This document shows, in pieces, positions 53,070 to 60,473 of a stretch of 64,000 nucleotides of DNA. Source of the stretch: Sphingomonas sp. AR_OL41. GTDB taxonomy: Bacteria; Pseudomonadota; Alphaproteobacteria; Sphingomonadales; Sphingomonadaceae. The DNA lies in NCBI RefSeq assembly GCF_029911635.1, contig NZ_JARYTI010000015.1, forward strand, positions 48,830 to 112,829, written 5' to 3'. Position 1 is the first letter of the stretch, and every line of letters begins with the position of its first letter. The notes under the pieces were generated by a model. That model did no database searches, was not told the DNA's origin, and saw only the letters and a list, made by a program, of their open reading frames with translations. The translations under genes and the position numbers were made by a program.

Positions 53070-54124
53070 GCATCTGGCGCCCGCGCGACGGCAAGGAGAG
53101 GGCTTCGCCCCACACGCTGGACATCTTGGGCGACGTCGAACGCGGCCTGAGCGCGTTCGCCGAACCGCGCCCGGTCGTCTCGTCAATCCGTATCGGCGCA
53201 GGCCTTGCCGACCTTCACGACTTCGAGGTCGAGATCGCCTTCGCTCCCGGTGCGATCCTCGCCATACGGTATCAGTCGGTCGACGAGGAGGGTCGCGATC
53301 CCGATTCGCTCGAAAACGAGGCCGGCGCGGTCGCCTGGCTGGCGATCGACCAGATCCGCGAGTGCGACACGTTGGGATTCGGGAGGCTCGCCGATCTTCT
53401 CCATGACGCTCGCATGCAGGCGCGCAAGGAAGTCGCAGGTTGGTGGCCGGACGGGATCACCGCGCGGTTCGGAGACGTTCGGCTTGTCAGCGACGAATAT
53501 TGGGGGCCGCGCGACATGCTGAAGACCGAGGCGCGCATCCAGTGTATCGATGAGCGGTTGCGCCACACGATTACGACGGTTGAGAGCGACCACCCGGACG
53601 AGCTGGCGGCCGAACTCGCAAGCTGGCGGCCGACCCTTAAGGAACGTTACGCGAGCCTCGCCGAACTGGCAGCGCAGGGCGCGGACGGCATGGTGGACCA
53701 GCTCGTGCTCAACGCCCTCGCTTTCTATGGCGACGACGGAACGACGCTGGGCCGGTTCCGGACCGGACAACCTTACCGATGGTTTAACGACCTCACGATC
53801 TTCGCCCAGGATAATCGCCTCCGCTGTCACGGCAAGGATGGCGACTTGCAGTGGAATCGCAATTCGGTGACTGTCTTCGGACGCTCGGCTCCCGACACCG
53901 TGCTGATCACACTCATCGGCCAACCCGTCACCCGGCTGGTCGAGCATCCCGTGCTGTCGGACGACATGATAGTCACCGAGGCGCACTCCAAGTTCGCATT
54001 CGACGTCCATTCGATCTACGCCGAGTTTGAGCAGCCTCAACGGCTATTCTGCAGTGCTTCGGGGCGGGTATGGGACGCTGATCGACAATCCGCCTGCAGG
54101 ACCGCTGCTCGTGACGCTGAATGA
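53066..54124 (+). CDS. Unknown protein of the ParB-ThiF region
   Basis: The 352-residue protein is not recognised. It looks like a soluble mixed alpha/beta protein with a regular repeat of beta-type segments at the C-terminal half (NDLTIFAQDNRLRCHG, VTVFGRSAPDTVLITL). ATG 53066 has CAGGAG 9 bp upstream. Its last 25 residues are Arg/Ala-rich and overlap the next gene. It may be a structural or substrate-binding protein of the set. Confidence 0.6.
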   Translation: MSIWRPRDGKERASPHTLDILGDVERGLSAFAEPRPVVSSIRIGAGLADLHDFEVEIAFAPGAILAIRYQSVDEEGRDPDSLENEAGAVAWLAIDQIRECDTLGFGRLADLLHDARMQARKEVAGWWPDGITARFGDVRLVSDEYWGPRDMLKTEARIQCIDERLRHTITTVESDHPDELAAELASWRPTLKERYASLAELAAQGADGMVDQLVLNALAFYGDDGTTLGRFRTGQPYRWFNDLTIFAQDNRLRCHGKDGDLQWNRNSVTVFGRSAPDTVLITLIGQPVTRLVEHPVLSDDMIVTEAHSKFAFDVHSIYAEFEQPQRLFCSASGRVWDADRQSACRTAARDAE

Positions 54125-54968
54125 GACCGAAGAGTTCGCGCGCGCGATCATCAACACGTGCGCGAGTCCGGGTGCTTGCGATGTTGTGCGCATCGAGCGC
54201 GCCACGTCATCCGTCACGATCCATCTTCTCGACGAGCAGGTGGAGCTCGACTTCACGCAAAATGATTTTTTCGCCCAGGTCTCGCTGCTCAAGAGACTTA
54301 TAGCCTTGCTCACCAGCCATGTCCGCGCGAATGCCATGCTGGATGCGACGGGCGATGCAGCACCGCCGCCGCTTTGGTTGCTCTCAAGCAGCCAGTTCTT
54401 CGCCGAGTGGGTTTGCTGGGCCGGTGCGGATGATGGCTTGCGCACCTATTCCAGCTGGGCGCACGATTTTACCATCTGGCCGCAGATGCCGACGCAGGTC
54501 GAGATTGCGACGACGCACAGCAACCGTGACATGGCGCTGTCCGCGACGTTGTACGCGGGTGAGCTCACGGGCGTCCTGATTCTGTCGACTAATCCCCTGT
54601 GCCGTTTTTCCTGGTCGCGCAGACCAGAAATCAAGATCGATGCGACCGCGCTTCCCGAGACGGTGATCGCATCACTCCTCCAATTTGAGTCGGAAGGCGC
54701 CAACGGGACGCTCCGGCTTAGCGAGATCGTCTCGCATCCGTTCTTCGATGTCTATGATCCGGTCGTGGTCGACATCGCCAACGATGGCGGGGCGCTGGTT
54801 ATCCGGATCGAAGATAGGGCGACCACGCTGCGGCCAGTCCCGTCCTCCGCGCTGCAGATTTTGCCCTCCGATTGCGATCAAGCGCTCCCCTGGGAGCCGA
54901 CGCGATCCGAGCTTGAGCGCTTGCGCAATCTCAACCCGATGGCCTTTCAGTCCCGTTCAGATGGCTGA
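54027..54968 (+). CDS. Unknown protein overlapping its neighbour
   Basis: The 313-residue protein begins with TTG at 54027 and overlaps the previous gene by 98 bp. A GTG at 54111 with AGGA 9 bp upstream is an alternative start that would cut the overlap to 14 bp. It has beta-rich segments (VTIHLLDEQVELDF, DPVVVDIANDGGALVIRI) and no known motif. Its 3' end overlaps the end of the convergent regulator gene by 38 bp. Confidence 0.55.
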   Translation: MSSLNGYSAVLRGGYGTLIDNPPAGPLLVTLNETEEFARAIINTCASPGACDVVRIERATSSVTIHLLDEQVELDFTQNDFFAQVSLLKRLIALLTSHVRANAMLDATGDAAPPPLWLLSSSQFFAEWVCWAGADDGLRTYSSWAHDFTIWPQMPTQVEIATTHSNRDMALSATLYAGELTGVLILSTNPLCRFSWSRRPEIKIDATALPETVIASLLQFESEGANGTLRLSEIVSHPFFDVYDPVVVDIANDGGALVIRIEDRATTLRPVPSSALQILPSDCDQALPWEPTRSELERLRNLNPMAFQSRSDG

Positions 54969-55581
54969 AACGCAGCCGGTCGATCTCGTCGGCCAGCTGC
55001 CTGGAGCTCACGGTTTCAAGATCGCCCAGTTTCGCGACGAGCGGAGCCATGTACGCCCGGGTATCGATCAGCACCCCTTGCGCGGCTGATGCATTCCAGA
55101 TCGTTTCCACGGGATCGCTATCACCGATGCAGCGGATCGCACCCAACGGTCCGTCATAGCGCGTGTCGCTCGCTCCCTTTTGCCCGAGACGTGCAAGCGC
55201 CGTGCCCTCGATCGCGACGAAGCGACCAGCGGGAGGCGTATGGTCCCAGCGGCTGCGACCCTGTTCCCCAATCCCTGATAGCAGCGCTGGCACGAAATCG
55301 GCCCAGCGTTCATTGATATGACGGACCGCGACGATCGGCAGAATGAAGGCCGCCATCAGACGGAACGCGGTTGCCAGCGCCGCCAGTTCGACCAGGCCGT
55401 AGCTGAAGCGCTCATAGGCTTTGCCATTGGGCTTCTTCAGCAGCCCGATCCGCTGCAGCTGGCGTATCCGCGCCTGGAATGCCGATCGCGCGCCTTCCGG
55501 CTGCTCGAGCGCCTCCATAAGCAGCGTCGTCGCCTCCTCGTAGCCGAGTCGAATCGCTTGTGGTTGTGCTCGCCCGCTCAT
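54931..55581 (-). CDS. Helix-turn-helix regulator (MerR-like N-terminus)
   Basis: The 216-residue protein has an N-terminal part FQARIRQLQRIGLLKKPNGK with FSYGLVELAALA, which resembles the winged helix of MerR-like or plasmid control proteins. The C-terminal 120 residues are unknown. It is transcribed away from the gene at 55709. The 127-bp gap between them holds two matching palindromes, so it probably represses both directions. Confidence 0.65.
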   Translation of the reverse strand: MSGRAQPQAIRLGYEEATTLLMEALEQPEGARSAFQARIRQLQRIGLLKKPNGKAYERFSYGLVELAALATAFRLMAAFILPIVAVRHINERWADFVPALLSGIGEQGRSRWDHTPPAGRFVAIEGTALARLGQKGASDTRYDGPLGAIRCIGDSDPVETIWNASAAQGVLIDTRAYMAPLVAKLGDLETVSSRQLADEIDRLRFSHLNGTERPSG

Positions 55582-55630
55582 TCCACCTGCGTGCCGCGCC
55601 AGCCATTGCGTAGCAAGAATGCACCACTAG

Positions 55631-55646
55631 ATAGAGAGTTCTCTAT
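55631..55646. promoter_or_regulatory. Palindromic operator 1
   Basis: ATAGAGAGTTCTCTAT is a near-perfect 16-bp palindrome between the divergent regulator and the gene at 55709. A TTGACG box follows at 55652. Confidence 0.65.
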
Positions 55647-55673
55647 TTCTCTTGACGTAGGCTCGATAGCTTA

Positions 55674-55689
55674 ATAGACAGCTCTCTAT
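55674..55689. promoter_or_regulatory. Palindromic operator 2
   Basis: ATAGACAGCTCTCTAT repeats the first palindrome with few changes. The centres are 43 bp apart, about four helical turns, so two dimers could bind on the same face of the DNA. Confidence 0.65.
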
Positions 55690-55708
55690 ATTAGATGCGG
55701 CTGAGGTC

Positions 55709-56383
55709 ATGGGACTGTTTGAACGGATGCACGGTGATGCGGCGGAAAAGGCCGCGGTCAAACCTTCCCGCGGTCGTCCGGTTGCATTCCGGATGGTGCG
55801 CGATCTCGACGCCAAGCATGGCGTCGCGCTCTTGTTCCAGCGCCCCGGCACGAACTCCACAGTGCGCATCTGGTCCGGTGTGTTCGATTCGCGTGCCGAA
55901 TGCACGGCGATCCTCGTCGCTGCAAAGGAACAGGCCGACAGACTGGAATTCTGGGGCCGGCTGGTGCTCGCCTTGGGCGCCGCGCCGCTCGACCCGATCA
56001 TCGCGGTGGTCGCCTGCAAGGCCCGCAAGGAGGCGATCGAAGATGCCGATCGCCGCCGTAAGAAGGCCGCCGCGCGCCGCGTAATCCATCTCTATATCCG
56101 CGAGCGGAAGGGCCGATTCTATCTTGATCTCGAGCGCGCCAGCGATAACACGCCCGAATGGTCTATACGCTTTGATGGCCGCAGCGAGCGCGACCGGATG
56201 TGCGACTGGCTTCGGTGGCAGAAGCAGCATTTCCGCGAGTATCTCGCCTACGCTGCGGCCAACGGAGACCACGCCCTCGAGAAGCGGCTAGTCGACGAGA
56301 TGTTCGAGACCGAGGCGCGGCTGAAGAAGGAGGGTCGCGTCGCAGGCGGCCTGCGGCCGTTGCGCATGTGGAGGGGCGAGTGA
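55709..56383 (+). CDS. Unknown protein, first gene of the ubiquitin-like operon
   Basis: The 224-residue protein is not recognised. It is basic in the middle (KARKEAIEDADRRRKKAAAR) with beta-type stretches on both sides (VIHLYIRERKGRFYLDLE). ATG 55709 lies 20 bp after the second palindrome. The stop overlaps the GTG of the AAA+-like gene, so the two are made together. It may be an adaptor or a DNA-binding protein. Confidence 0.62.
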   Translation: MGLFERMHGDAAEKAAVKPSRGRPVAFRMVRDLDAKHGVALLFQRPGTNSTVRIWSGVFDSRAECTAILVAAKEQADRLEFWGRLVLALGAAPLDPIIAVVACKARKEAIEDADRRRKKAAARRVIHLYIRERKGRFYLDLERASDNTPEWSIRFDGRSERDRMCDWLRWQKQHFREYLAYAAANGDHALEKRLVDEMFETEARLKKEGRVAGGLRPLRMWRGE

Positions 56384-57273
56384 ACACGCTCCCCACTCCA
56401 TTCCAACCCGCGACCCCGGCGATCATCGTCGGCCACTCGACGACCGCGTCGGCACCCCCGCTCGGGCTCGGTGAGCCGTTAACGCTGATGGGCGGTGACC
56501 GCCTTGGCCCGGGCGGAATCGCGTTCGACCTGGGGCATGACTGGCAGCGCGATTTCGTCGACGCCGTCGCGGACGCCTGCGACGACCTTCTCGCGGCTGA
56601 ACGGCCGTGGTTCAGGATGCCGGCGATGGCATTGGTCGGACGTGTCGGCTGCGGGCGCAATCACGCCGTGCGGATGCTCGCATCCGCGGCCGGCGTGACG
56701 CATGTTATCCTCAATCTGTCCGATCCCGTCATCGCGATGAACGTCTCGGCATCGGGCGAGATCAACGAGGCACTGTGGGTGTCGCCGGTTGTCACCGCGA
56801 TGGCCGCGACGCGGTGCGCCAATCCGGCCGTCACGGTGGTCGGTGCCGAGTATAATGCCGATGCGGCAATGGCACTGGTCGCGATGGTCGACCCGATGCT
56901 CGGGCGTGCGTGGCGCGAAGACCGGATCGCGACCAGCGTCGACTTGGGCGAGGTAAGCTGGTTCATCCAATGCTCGGACCCGTCCAACCTCCCTGCGCCG
57001 CTCCTCGACCGGCTGCAGATCGTCCCCATGCGCGAGACGAATGTTGTGCCTGACACCACGATCGCGCTCTCCCTTTTGGTCGAGGTACTCGCCGATCTGG
57101 GCATCGCCCGCAACGACCCGGCTGTCGTCTGGCACGATATCGTCGGTCGCATCGACTGGCGGGGATTCACTACCGCTGCGAAGGCCTATGCCGACCTGCG
57201 CAGCGCCGTGATCCAGGCGCAATACGACTTCGCCACCCGGCGACACGCTACCGCCGACTTCGACCCCTACTGA
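56380..57273 (+). CDS. AAA+-like protein with degenerate Walker A
   Basis: The 297-residue protein has an AAA+-like layout: MALVGRVGCGRNHAVRML at residues 83-100 replaces the usual GxxGxGKT by GRVGCGRN, so the lysine and Ser/Thr are changed. Later SWFIQCSDPSNLPAPLLDRL resembles sensor 1 and the arginine-finger region of Lon-type AAA+ modules (xxAPLLDR). It may bind but not hydrolyse ATP, or use arginine instead. GTG 56380 overlaps the previous stop. It stands directly before the ubiquitin-like gene, so it could be its unfoldase partner, which is inference. Confidence 0.65.
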   Translation: MNTLPTPFQPATPAIIVGHSTTASAPPLGLGEPLTLMGGDRLGPGGIAFDLGHDWQRDFVDAVADACDDLLAAERPWFRMPAMALVGRVGCGRNHAVRMLASAAGVTHVILNLSDPVIAMNVSASGEINEALWVSPVVTAMAATRCANPAVTVVGAEYNADAAMALVAMVDPMLGRAWREDRIATSVDLGEVSWFIQCSDPSNLPAPLLDRLQIVPMRETNVVPDTTIALSLLVEVLADLGIARNDPAVVWHDIVGRIDWRGFTTAAKAYADLRSAVIQAQYDFATRRHATADFDPY

Positions 57274-57287
57274 GAAGGAGACTGATG

Positions 57288-57689
57288 ATGACGATGCTCA
57301 CGACCAAGACCTTCGGCGATGGCGCTGCGGTGCCCGCAGCCCTCCTCCAGCATGATATCGATCCGCCCGCAGCCGCGCCCGCCGCCCGGCGCGCGCCCTA
57401 TTACCTCGTCGGCGAGCACGAGCGCAGCAGCGCGCGCCCTGCTGACGTCGACGCCGGCCGTACGCTCATCTGCGTCAACGGACGCTGGCACGGCTTGCGC
57501 GGCGACCTGGCGACGTTCGAGCAGATCCTCGCGCTCGCGTATCCCGATCTCGATCGGCCTTGGTCCACGGCGACAGTCACCTACCGCCGCGGGGCGACGA
57601 TGCGGCCAGCAGGCTCGCTGTCTCCTGGCGACGTTGTGCCCGTCACCGACGGCATGCTGATCAACGCCAACGTCACCGTGCTGAGCTGA
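57288..57689 (+). CDS. Ubiquitin-like beta-grasp protein (multiubiquitin type)
   Basis: The 133-residue protein has a variable N-terminal part of about 55 residues and one beta-grasp domain: TLICVNGRWHGL, FEQILALAYPDL, ATVTYRRG, GSLSPGDVVPVTDGM and a final NVTVLS. This follows the multiubiquitin pattern of bacterial ubiquitin-like proteins. Only one domain is present and no C-terminal Gly-Gly is seen. ATG 57288 is preferred because GGAG lies 7 bp upstream; 57285 and 57294 are possible. It sits between the AAA+-like and the E1-like genes. Confidence 0.75.
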   Translation: MTMLTTKTFGDGAAVPAALLQHDIDPPAAAPAARRAPYYLVGEHERSSARPADVDAGRTLICVNGRWHGLRGDLATFEQILALAYPDLDRPWSTATVTYRRGATMRPAGSLSPGDVVPVTDGMLINANVTVLS

Positions 57690-57700
57690 GGGTCGCCATC

Positions 57701-58456
57701 ATGTCGGTCTCCCCGTTCGTCTACGCCGATACCGCGACACCGCGCGCCGGGATCGACGCGGTGTCGGCGCGTCTCGCCGGCGGCACGATCGCCATCATCG
57801 GCTGTGGCGGCAATGGCTCGTACATCCTCGATCTCGTCGCCAAGACGCCGGTCGAGCGCATCGTCCTCATCGACGGCGATGTGATGGAGCAGCACAATGC
57901 GTTTCGCTCGCCCGGCGCGGCGTCTCAGGCCGAAGTCAACGCCGACATGTTCAAGGTCGACTATTTCGCGCGCATCTATGGTCGGATGCACGGGCGTATC
58001 GAGGCGCATGCGGCGCACCTCGGCCCTGACAATTTCGATATGCTCGATCGGATCGACTTCGCGTTCCTCTGCGTCGACAGCGTCGAGGCGCGTGCCGAGA
58101 TCGTTCCGGCGCTGCAGGCGCGCGACATCCCGTTCATCGACACCGGGATCGGGCTTACGCTCGTCGACGACCAGTTGATGGGTATGGTCCGCGTCACCAC
58201 GAGCACTCCCTCGGTGCGCGGCCACGCAACCGCTCGCGGACGCATCCCGATCGAGACGAGCGGCGCGGACATTTATCGCAGCAATATCCAGATCTCGGAC
58301 ATGAACGCGCTCGCCGCAGCGCTCGCGGTGATGCGCTGGAAACGCCTGCGCGGTTTCTACCTCGACCTCGAGGGTGAGTATCACGCGACGTTCGCGGTCG
58401 ATGGTAACCACATGCTTAACGAGGACCACCGTTCGGCCGAGAAAGTCGATGGATGA
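57701..58456 (+). CDS. ThiF/E1-like adenylyltransferase
   Basis: The 251-residue protein has the E1/ThiF nucleotide-binding fold: GCGGNG at residues 34-39, LIDGDVMEQHNAFR with Asp58, Asp60, Asn66 and Arg69, Lys85, and CVDS with Asp126. Enzymes of this kind adenylate the C-terminus of a ubiquitin-like protein. Only two cysteines occur (35 and 124), both inside the nucleotide fold, so no classical catalytic cysteine is present. It follows the ubiquitin-like gene after 11 bp and is its obvious partner. No E2 or JAB peptidase gene is seen beside it. Confidence 0.85.
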   Translation: MSVSPFVYADTATPRAGIDAVSARLAGGTIAIIGCGGNGSYILDLVAKTPVERIVLIDGDVMEQHNAFRSPGAASQAEVNADMFKVDYFARIYGRMHGRIEAHAAHLGPDNFDMLDRIDFAFLCVDSVEARAEIVPALQARDIPFIDTGIGLTLVDDQLMGMVRVTTSTPSVRGHATARGRIPIETSGADIYRSNIQISDMNALAAALAVMRWKRLRGFYLDLEGEYHATFAVDGNHMLNEDHRSAEKVDG

Positions 58457-58468
58457 CGACGTCCGGCA

Positions 58469-58876
58469 TCACGCTGATGCGGCCGCGCGCACAGCCCATG
58501 CTATTACGAGTCGCTCGGCACGAGCATCGGCCAGCGGCAGAAGGCTCGCCATCTCGGTCCGTCGCAATGACCAGGCAAGCGAGTGCGCCATCAATCGTCG
58601 CTGACGGCGGGTGGGGCGGGCGTCGAACGAGATGAACGCCGGGTTGTCGCCGCGCTGCGCGATTAGCTCACTTGCCAGCACGCGACAGCGCCAGACGATG
58701 ACCATGCCGATCGCGGTCGCGGCGATATCGACGAGCAACAGCGGCGCCTTGCGGATCGCCAGCCAGCAGATGAGCAGAACGAAGATCATGATCATGTTGA
58801 GCACTTTCAATTTTTCCCCAGCCCCAGCTGGATCACTTCTCCAGAACCCTTTCCGTTTCTTCCCCACAGCTCTCAT
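58469..58876 (-). CDS. Small membrane protein of unknown function
   Basis: The 135-residue protein has one or two membrane segments (MIMIFVLLICWLAI and LLLVDIAATAIGMVIVW) and a basic, Arg-rich C-terminal half. It converges on the ThiF gene with only 12 bp between stops. It might be a separate cargo gene. No family is recognised. Confidence 0.55.
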   Translation of the reverse strand: MRAVGKKRKGFWRSDPAGAGEKLKVLNMIMIFVLLICWLAIRKAPLLLVDIAATAIGMVIVWRCRVLASELIAQRGDNPAFISFDARPTRRQRRLMAHSLAWSLRRTEMASLLPLADARAERLVIAWAVRAAASA

Positions 58877-58910
58877 AGCGGTCGTCGAAGCCCTCGCCTG
58901 GAGTTGCGTC

Positions 58911-58926
58911 GGACTTACATCGCTAG
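58911..58926 (+). promoter_or_regulatory. GGACTTACATCGCTAG motif upstream of the recombinase operon
   Basis: A full 16-bp copy lies 30 bp before the start codon at 58957. Confidence 0.6.
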
Positions 58927-58956
58927 AACGAAACTCATCCGGTCAGAACCTGACGG

Positions 58957-59151
58957 ATGAAAGGTTCAACAGAACAAGGTCGCGCCGCAGACCCGTCCAC
59001 CGTCAAGAACGGCGTGGGGTTCGTTGGGGTGATTCTGCTCAGTCCTGTGAGCGATCCCGACCCGGCGATCGTCGAGTTCGTGAAGGCATTTGCCCGCGCG
59101 AACGTCGCGCGCGACCGCGCGCGCCTTCGCTTGGCGAGGGGCGCGGAATGA
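58957..59151 (+). CDS. Small unknown protein ahead of the serine recombinases
   Basis: The 64-residue protein has a regular core (GFVGVILLSPVSDPDPAIVE, then FVKAFARANVARDRARLR). It follows the shared promoter motif and overlaps the next start by four bases. The ribosome site is weak. No function is known; it is the first of a chain of coupled genes that ends in recombinases. Confidence 0.5.
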   Translation: MKGSTEQGRAADPSTVKNGVGFVGVILLSPVSDPDPAIVEFVKAFARANVARDRARLRLARGAE

Positions 59152-59282
59152 TGTCGCCCAGCTCGACCAAGCGCATTGGCCGTTCGGGTACGCAACTCGA
59201 ACGATGGGCGCGCAAGGGCGCCGGCGCACGTTCAGGCGGCATGCCGTCATTGGCAGCCGCTGTTCATGGGCACGCGAAGTGA
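59148..59282 (+). CDS. Very small basic protein (44 residues)
   Basis: The frame is coupled at both ends: its ATG overlaps the previous stop and its stop overlaps the next ATG. It is basic and Gly/Ser-rich. Its reality rests only on this arrangement. Confidence 0.35.
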   Translation: MMSPSSTKRIGRSGTQLERWARKGAGARSGGMPSLAAAVHGHAK

Positions 59283-60019
59283 TGGCCAGAATGACCAGAC
59301 CTTCTGCCAGGCTATCGGCTTTCGCCGGCGAGACATCCGTTTCCGACGGACCGACCAAGGAGGATCGTCGCCGTGTCCGGAAGGCACGCCGCCAAGCCCG
59401 TGCGGATGCCGCCCAGATTGAGAAAGAACACGCGGCGGCCCTGATGGCGGTGTTCCGGACAGAGATCAGTCAGGTCGTCCGGTCAACCTCGCCGCTGCTG
59501 ATCTCGCTCCTCGCCAATGAAGGACTTACGCTGGACGACGCGATGGCTTTGATGAAGCCTGGGCAACTTTGGCCGCACGAACCCCAATTGCGGAATCGCC
59601 CGCGTAAGCCGGCGATCCACGCTCATATGCCAAAATACTATCCGGTCGGTCTGCGGCCGATGCAGATTTGCAAGCATCCGCTGCACAGTCATCGGTTTGA
59701 TCGCCCGGGTGGCGACTATTTGGATATCAACATCGTCGATCACTCGCTGGAGCTTAGCGCCAGAATCAAGCCGGTCTTCCTCCAGACGCGGTTCGGAGTG
59801 CTGCGCGTCGAGTTGGACGAAGTGATCCCCGACACGGTCCTCACTGGTAGCATCGGCCGAACAATCGACGAGGTCGTCGATCATGAGGCGTGGCGCGGGC
59901 GCGGCTGGCGGATCTTCGCGACCGAGGACGGGCATGGGCCGCTTCAGGGTCAGGCGCTGGTCGTGGCGATGGGGTCGGAGCCCTACCGCGTGACATGGCC
60001 GGAGCCAGACCAGAAATGA
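59282..60019 (+). CDS. Unknown protein coupled to the recombinase
   Basis: The 245-residue protein has a basic coiled N-terminal part (KEDRRRVRKARRQARADAAQ) and a C-terminal part with HSHRFDRPGGDYLDIN and FGVLRVELDEVIPD. No family is recognised. Start and stop overlap the neighbours (ATGA at 60016), so it is translated together with the short serine recombinase and may assist it. Confidence 0.6.
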   Translation: MARMTRPSARLSAFAGETSVSDGPTKEDRRRVRKARRQARADAAQIEKEHAAALMAVFRTEISQVVRSTSPLLISLLANEGLTLDDAMALMKPGQLWPHEPQLRNRPRKPAIHAHMPKYYPVGLRPMQICKHPLHSHRFDRPGGDYLDINIVDHSLELSARIKPVFLQTRFGVLRVELDEVIPDTVLTGSIGRTIDEVVDHEAWRGRGWRIFATEDGHGPLQGQALVVAMGSEPYRVTWPEPDQK

Positions 60020-60471
60020 AAGCAGTGATATACGCGCGTGTTTCAAGCGATGCCGCGGGTGCGCGCACGATCGACGACCAGATCGCTTCATGCCGCGAGC
60101 GTTGCGAACGCGAAGGCTGGGTCGTGGTCGACGTCTTTACCGACAAGAGCAGTGGAAGCGGTGCGCTTGATTTTAACAGCCGTCCCGGGCTTCGGGCCAT
60201 GCTTGGACGCGTCGCGGTAGGCGGAATCGATCAAGTCGTAACAGAGACGTTGGACCGCATTGCCCGAAAGCACGCCGAGGCGTCCGCGGTGCTGAAGTTC
60301 TTCAAACGGACCGGTGCCCGGTTGGTCACCCTTTCGAACGCCGAAGCAGGCGACATCGCGGCGACTATTTCGGCGTTACTCGGGGCCGCAGGTGGTCACG
60401 ACAGGATTACGAAGGTAAAGCGCGGCAAGCGCGCCCCGTCTGGCTCAGCCCTCGGCAAACCGTTGGTCTAA
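60016..60471 (+). CDS. Short serine recombinase (resolvase catalytic domain only)
   Basis: The 151-residue protein has the resolvase/invertase catalytic domain with YARVSS at residues 6-11 (nucleophile Ser10 or Ser11), TIDDQIASCRERCEREGW and ETLDRIARKHAE. It ends after about 150 residues with a basic tail and lacks a recombinase or helix-turn-helix DNA-binding domain. It may be a regulator of the large recombinase next to it, or a truncated copy of it. The two share the first 150 residues in pattern. Confidence 0.8.
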   Translation: MKAVIYARVSSDAAGARTIDDQIASCRERCEREGWVVVDVFTDKSSGSGALDFNSRPGLRAMLGRVAVGGIDQVVTETLDRIARKHAEASAVLKFFKRTGARLVTLSNAEAGDIAATISALLGAAGGHDRITKVKRGKRAPSGSALGKPLV

Positions 60472-60473
60472 CC

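Noticed and set aside
58457..58960. JAB peptidase or E2 gene following the ThiF gene
   Set aside because: The only frame there is a small membrane protein on the other strand; no JAB (HxHP) or E2 pattern is visible.
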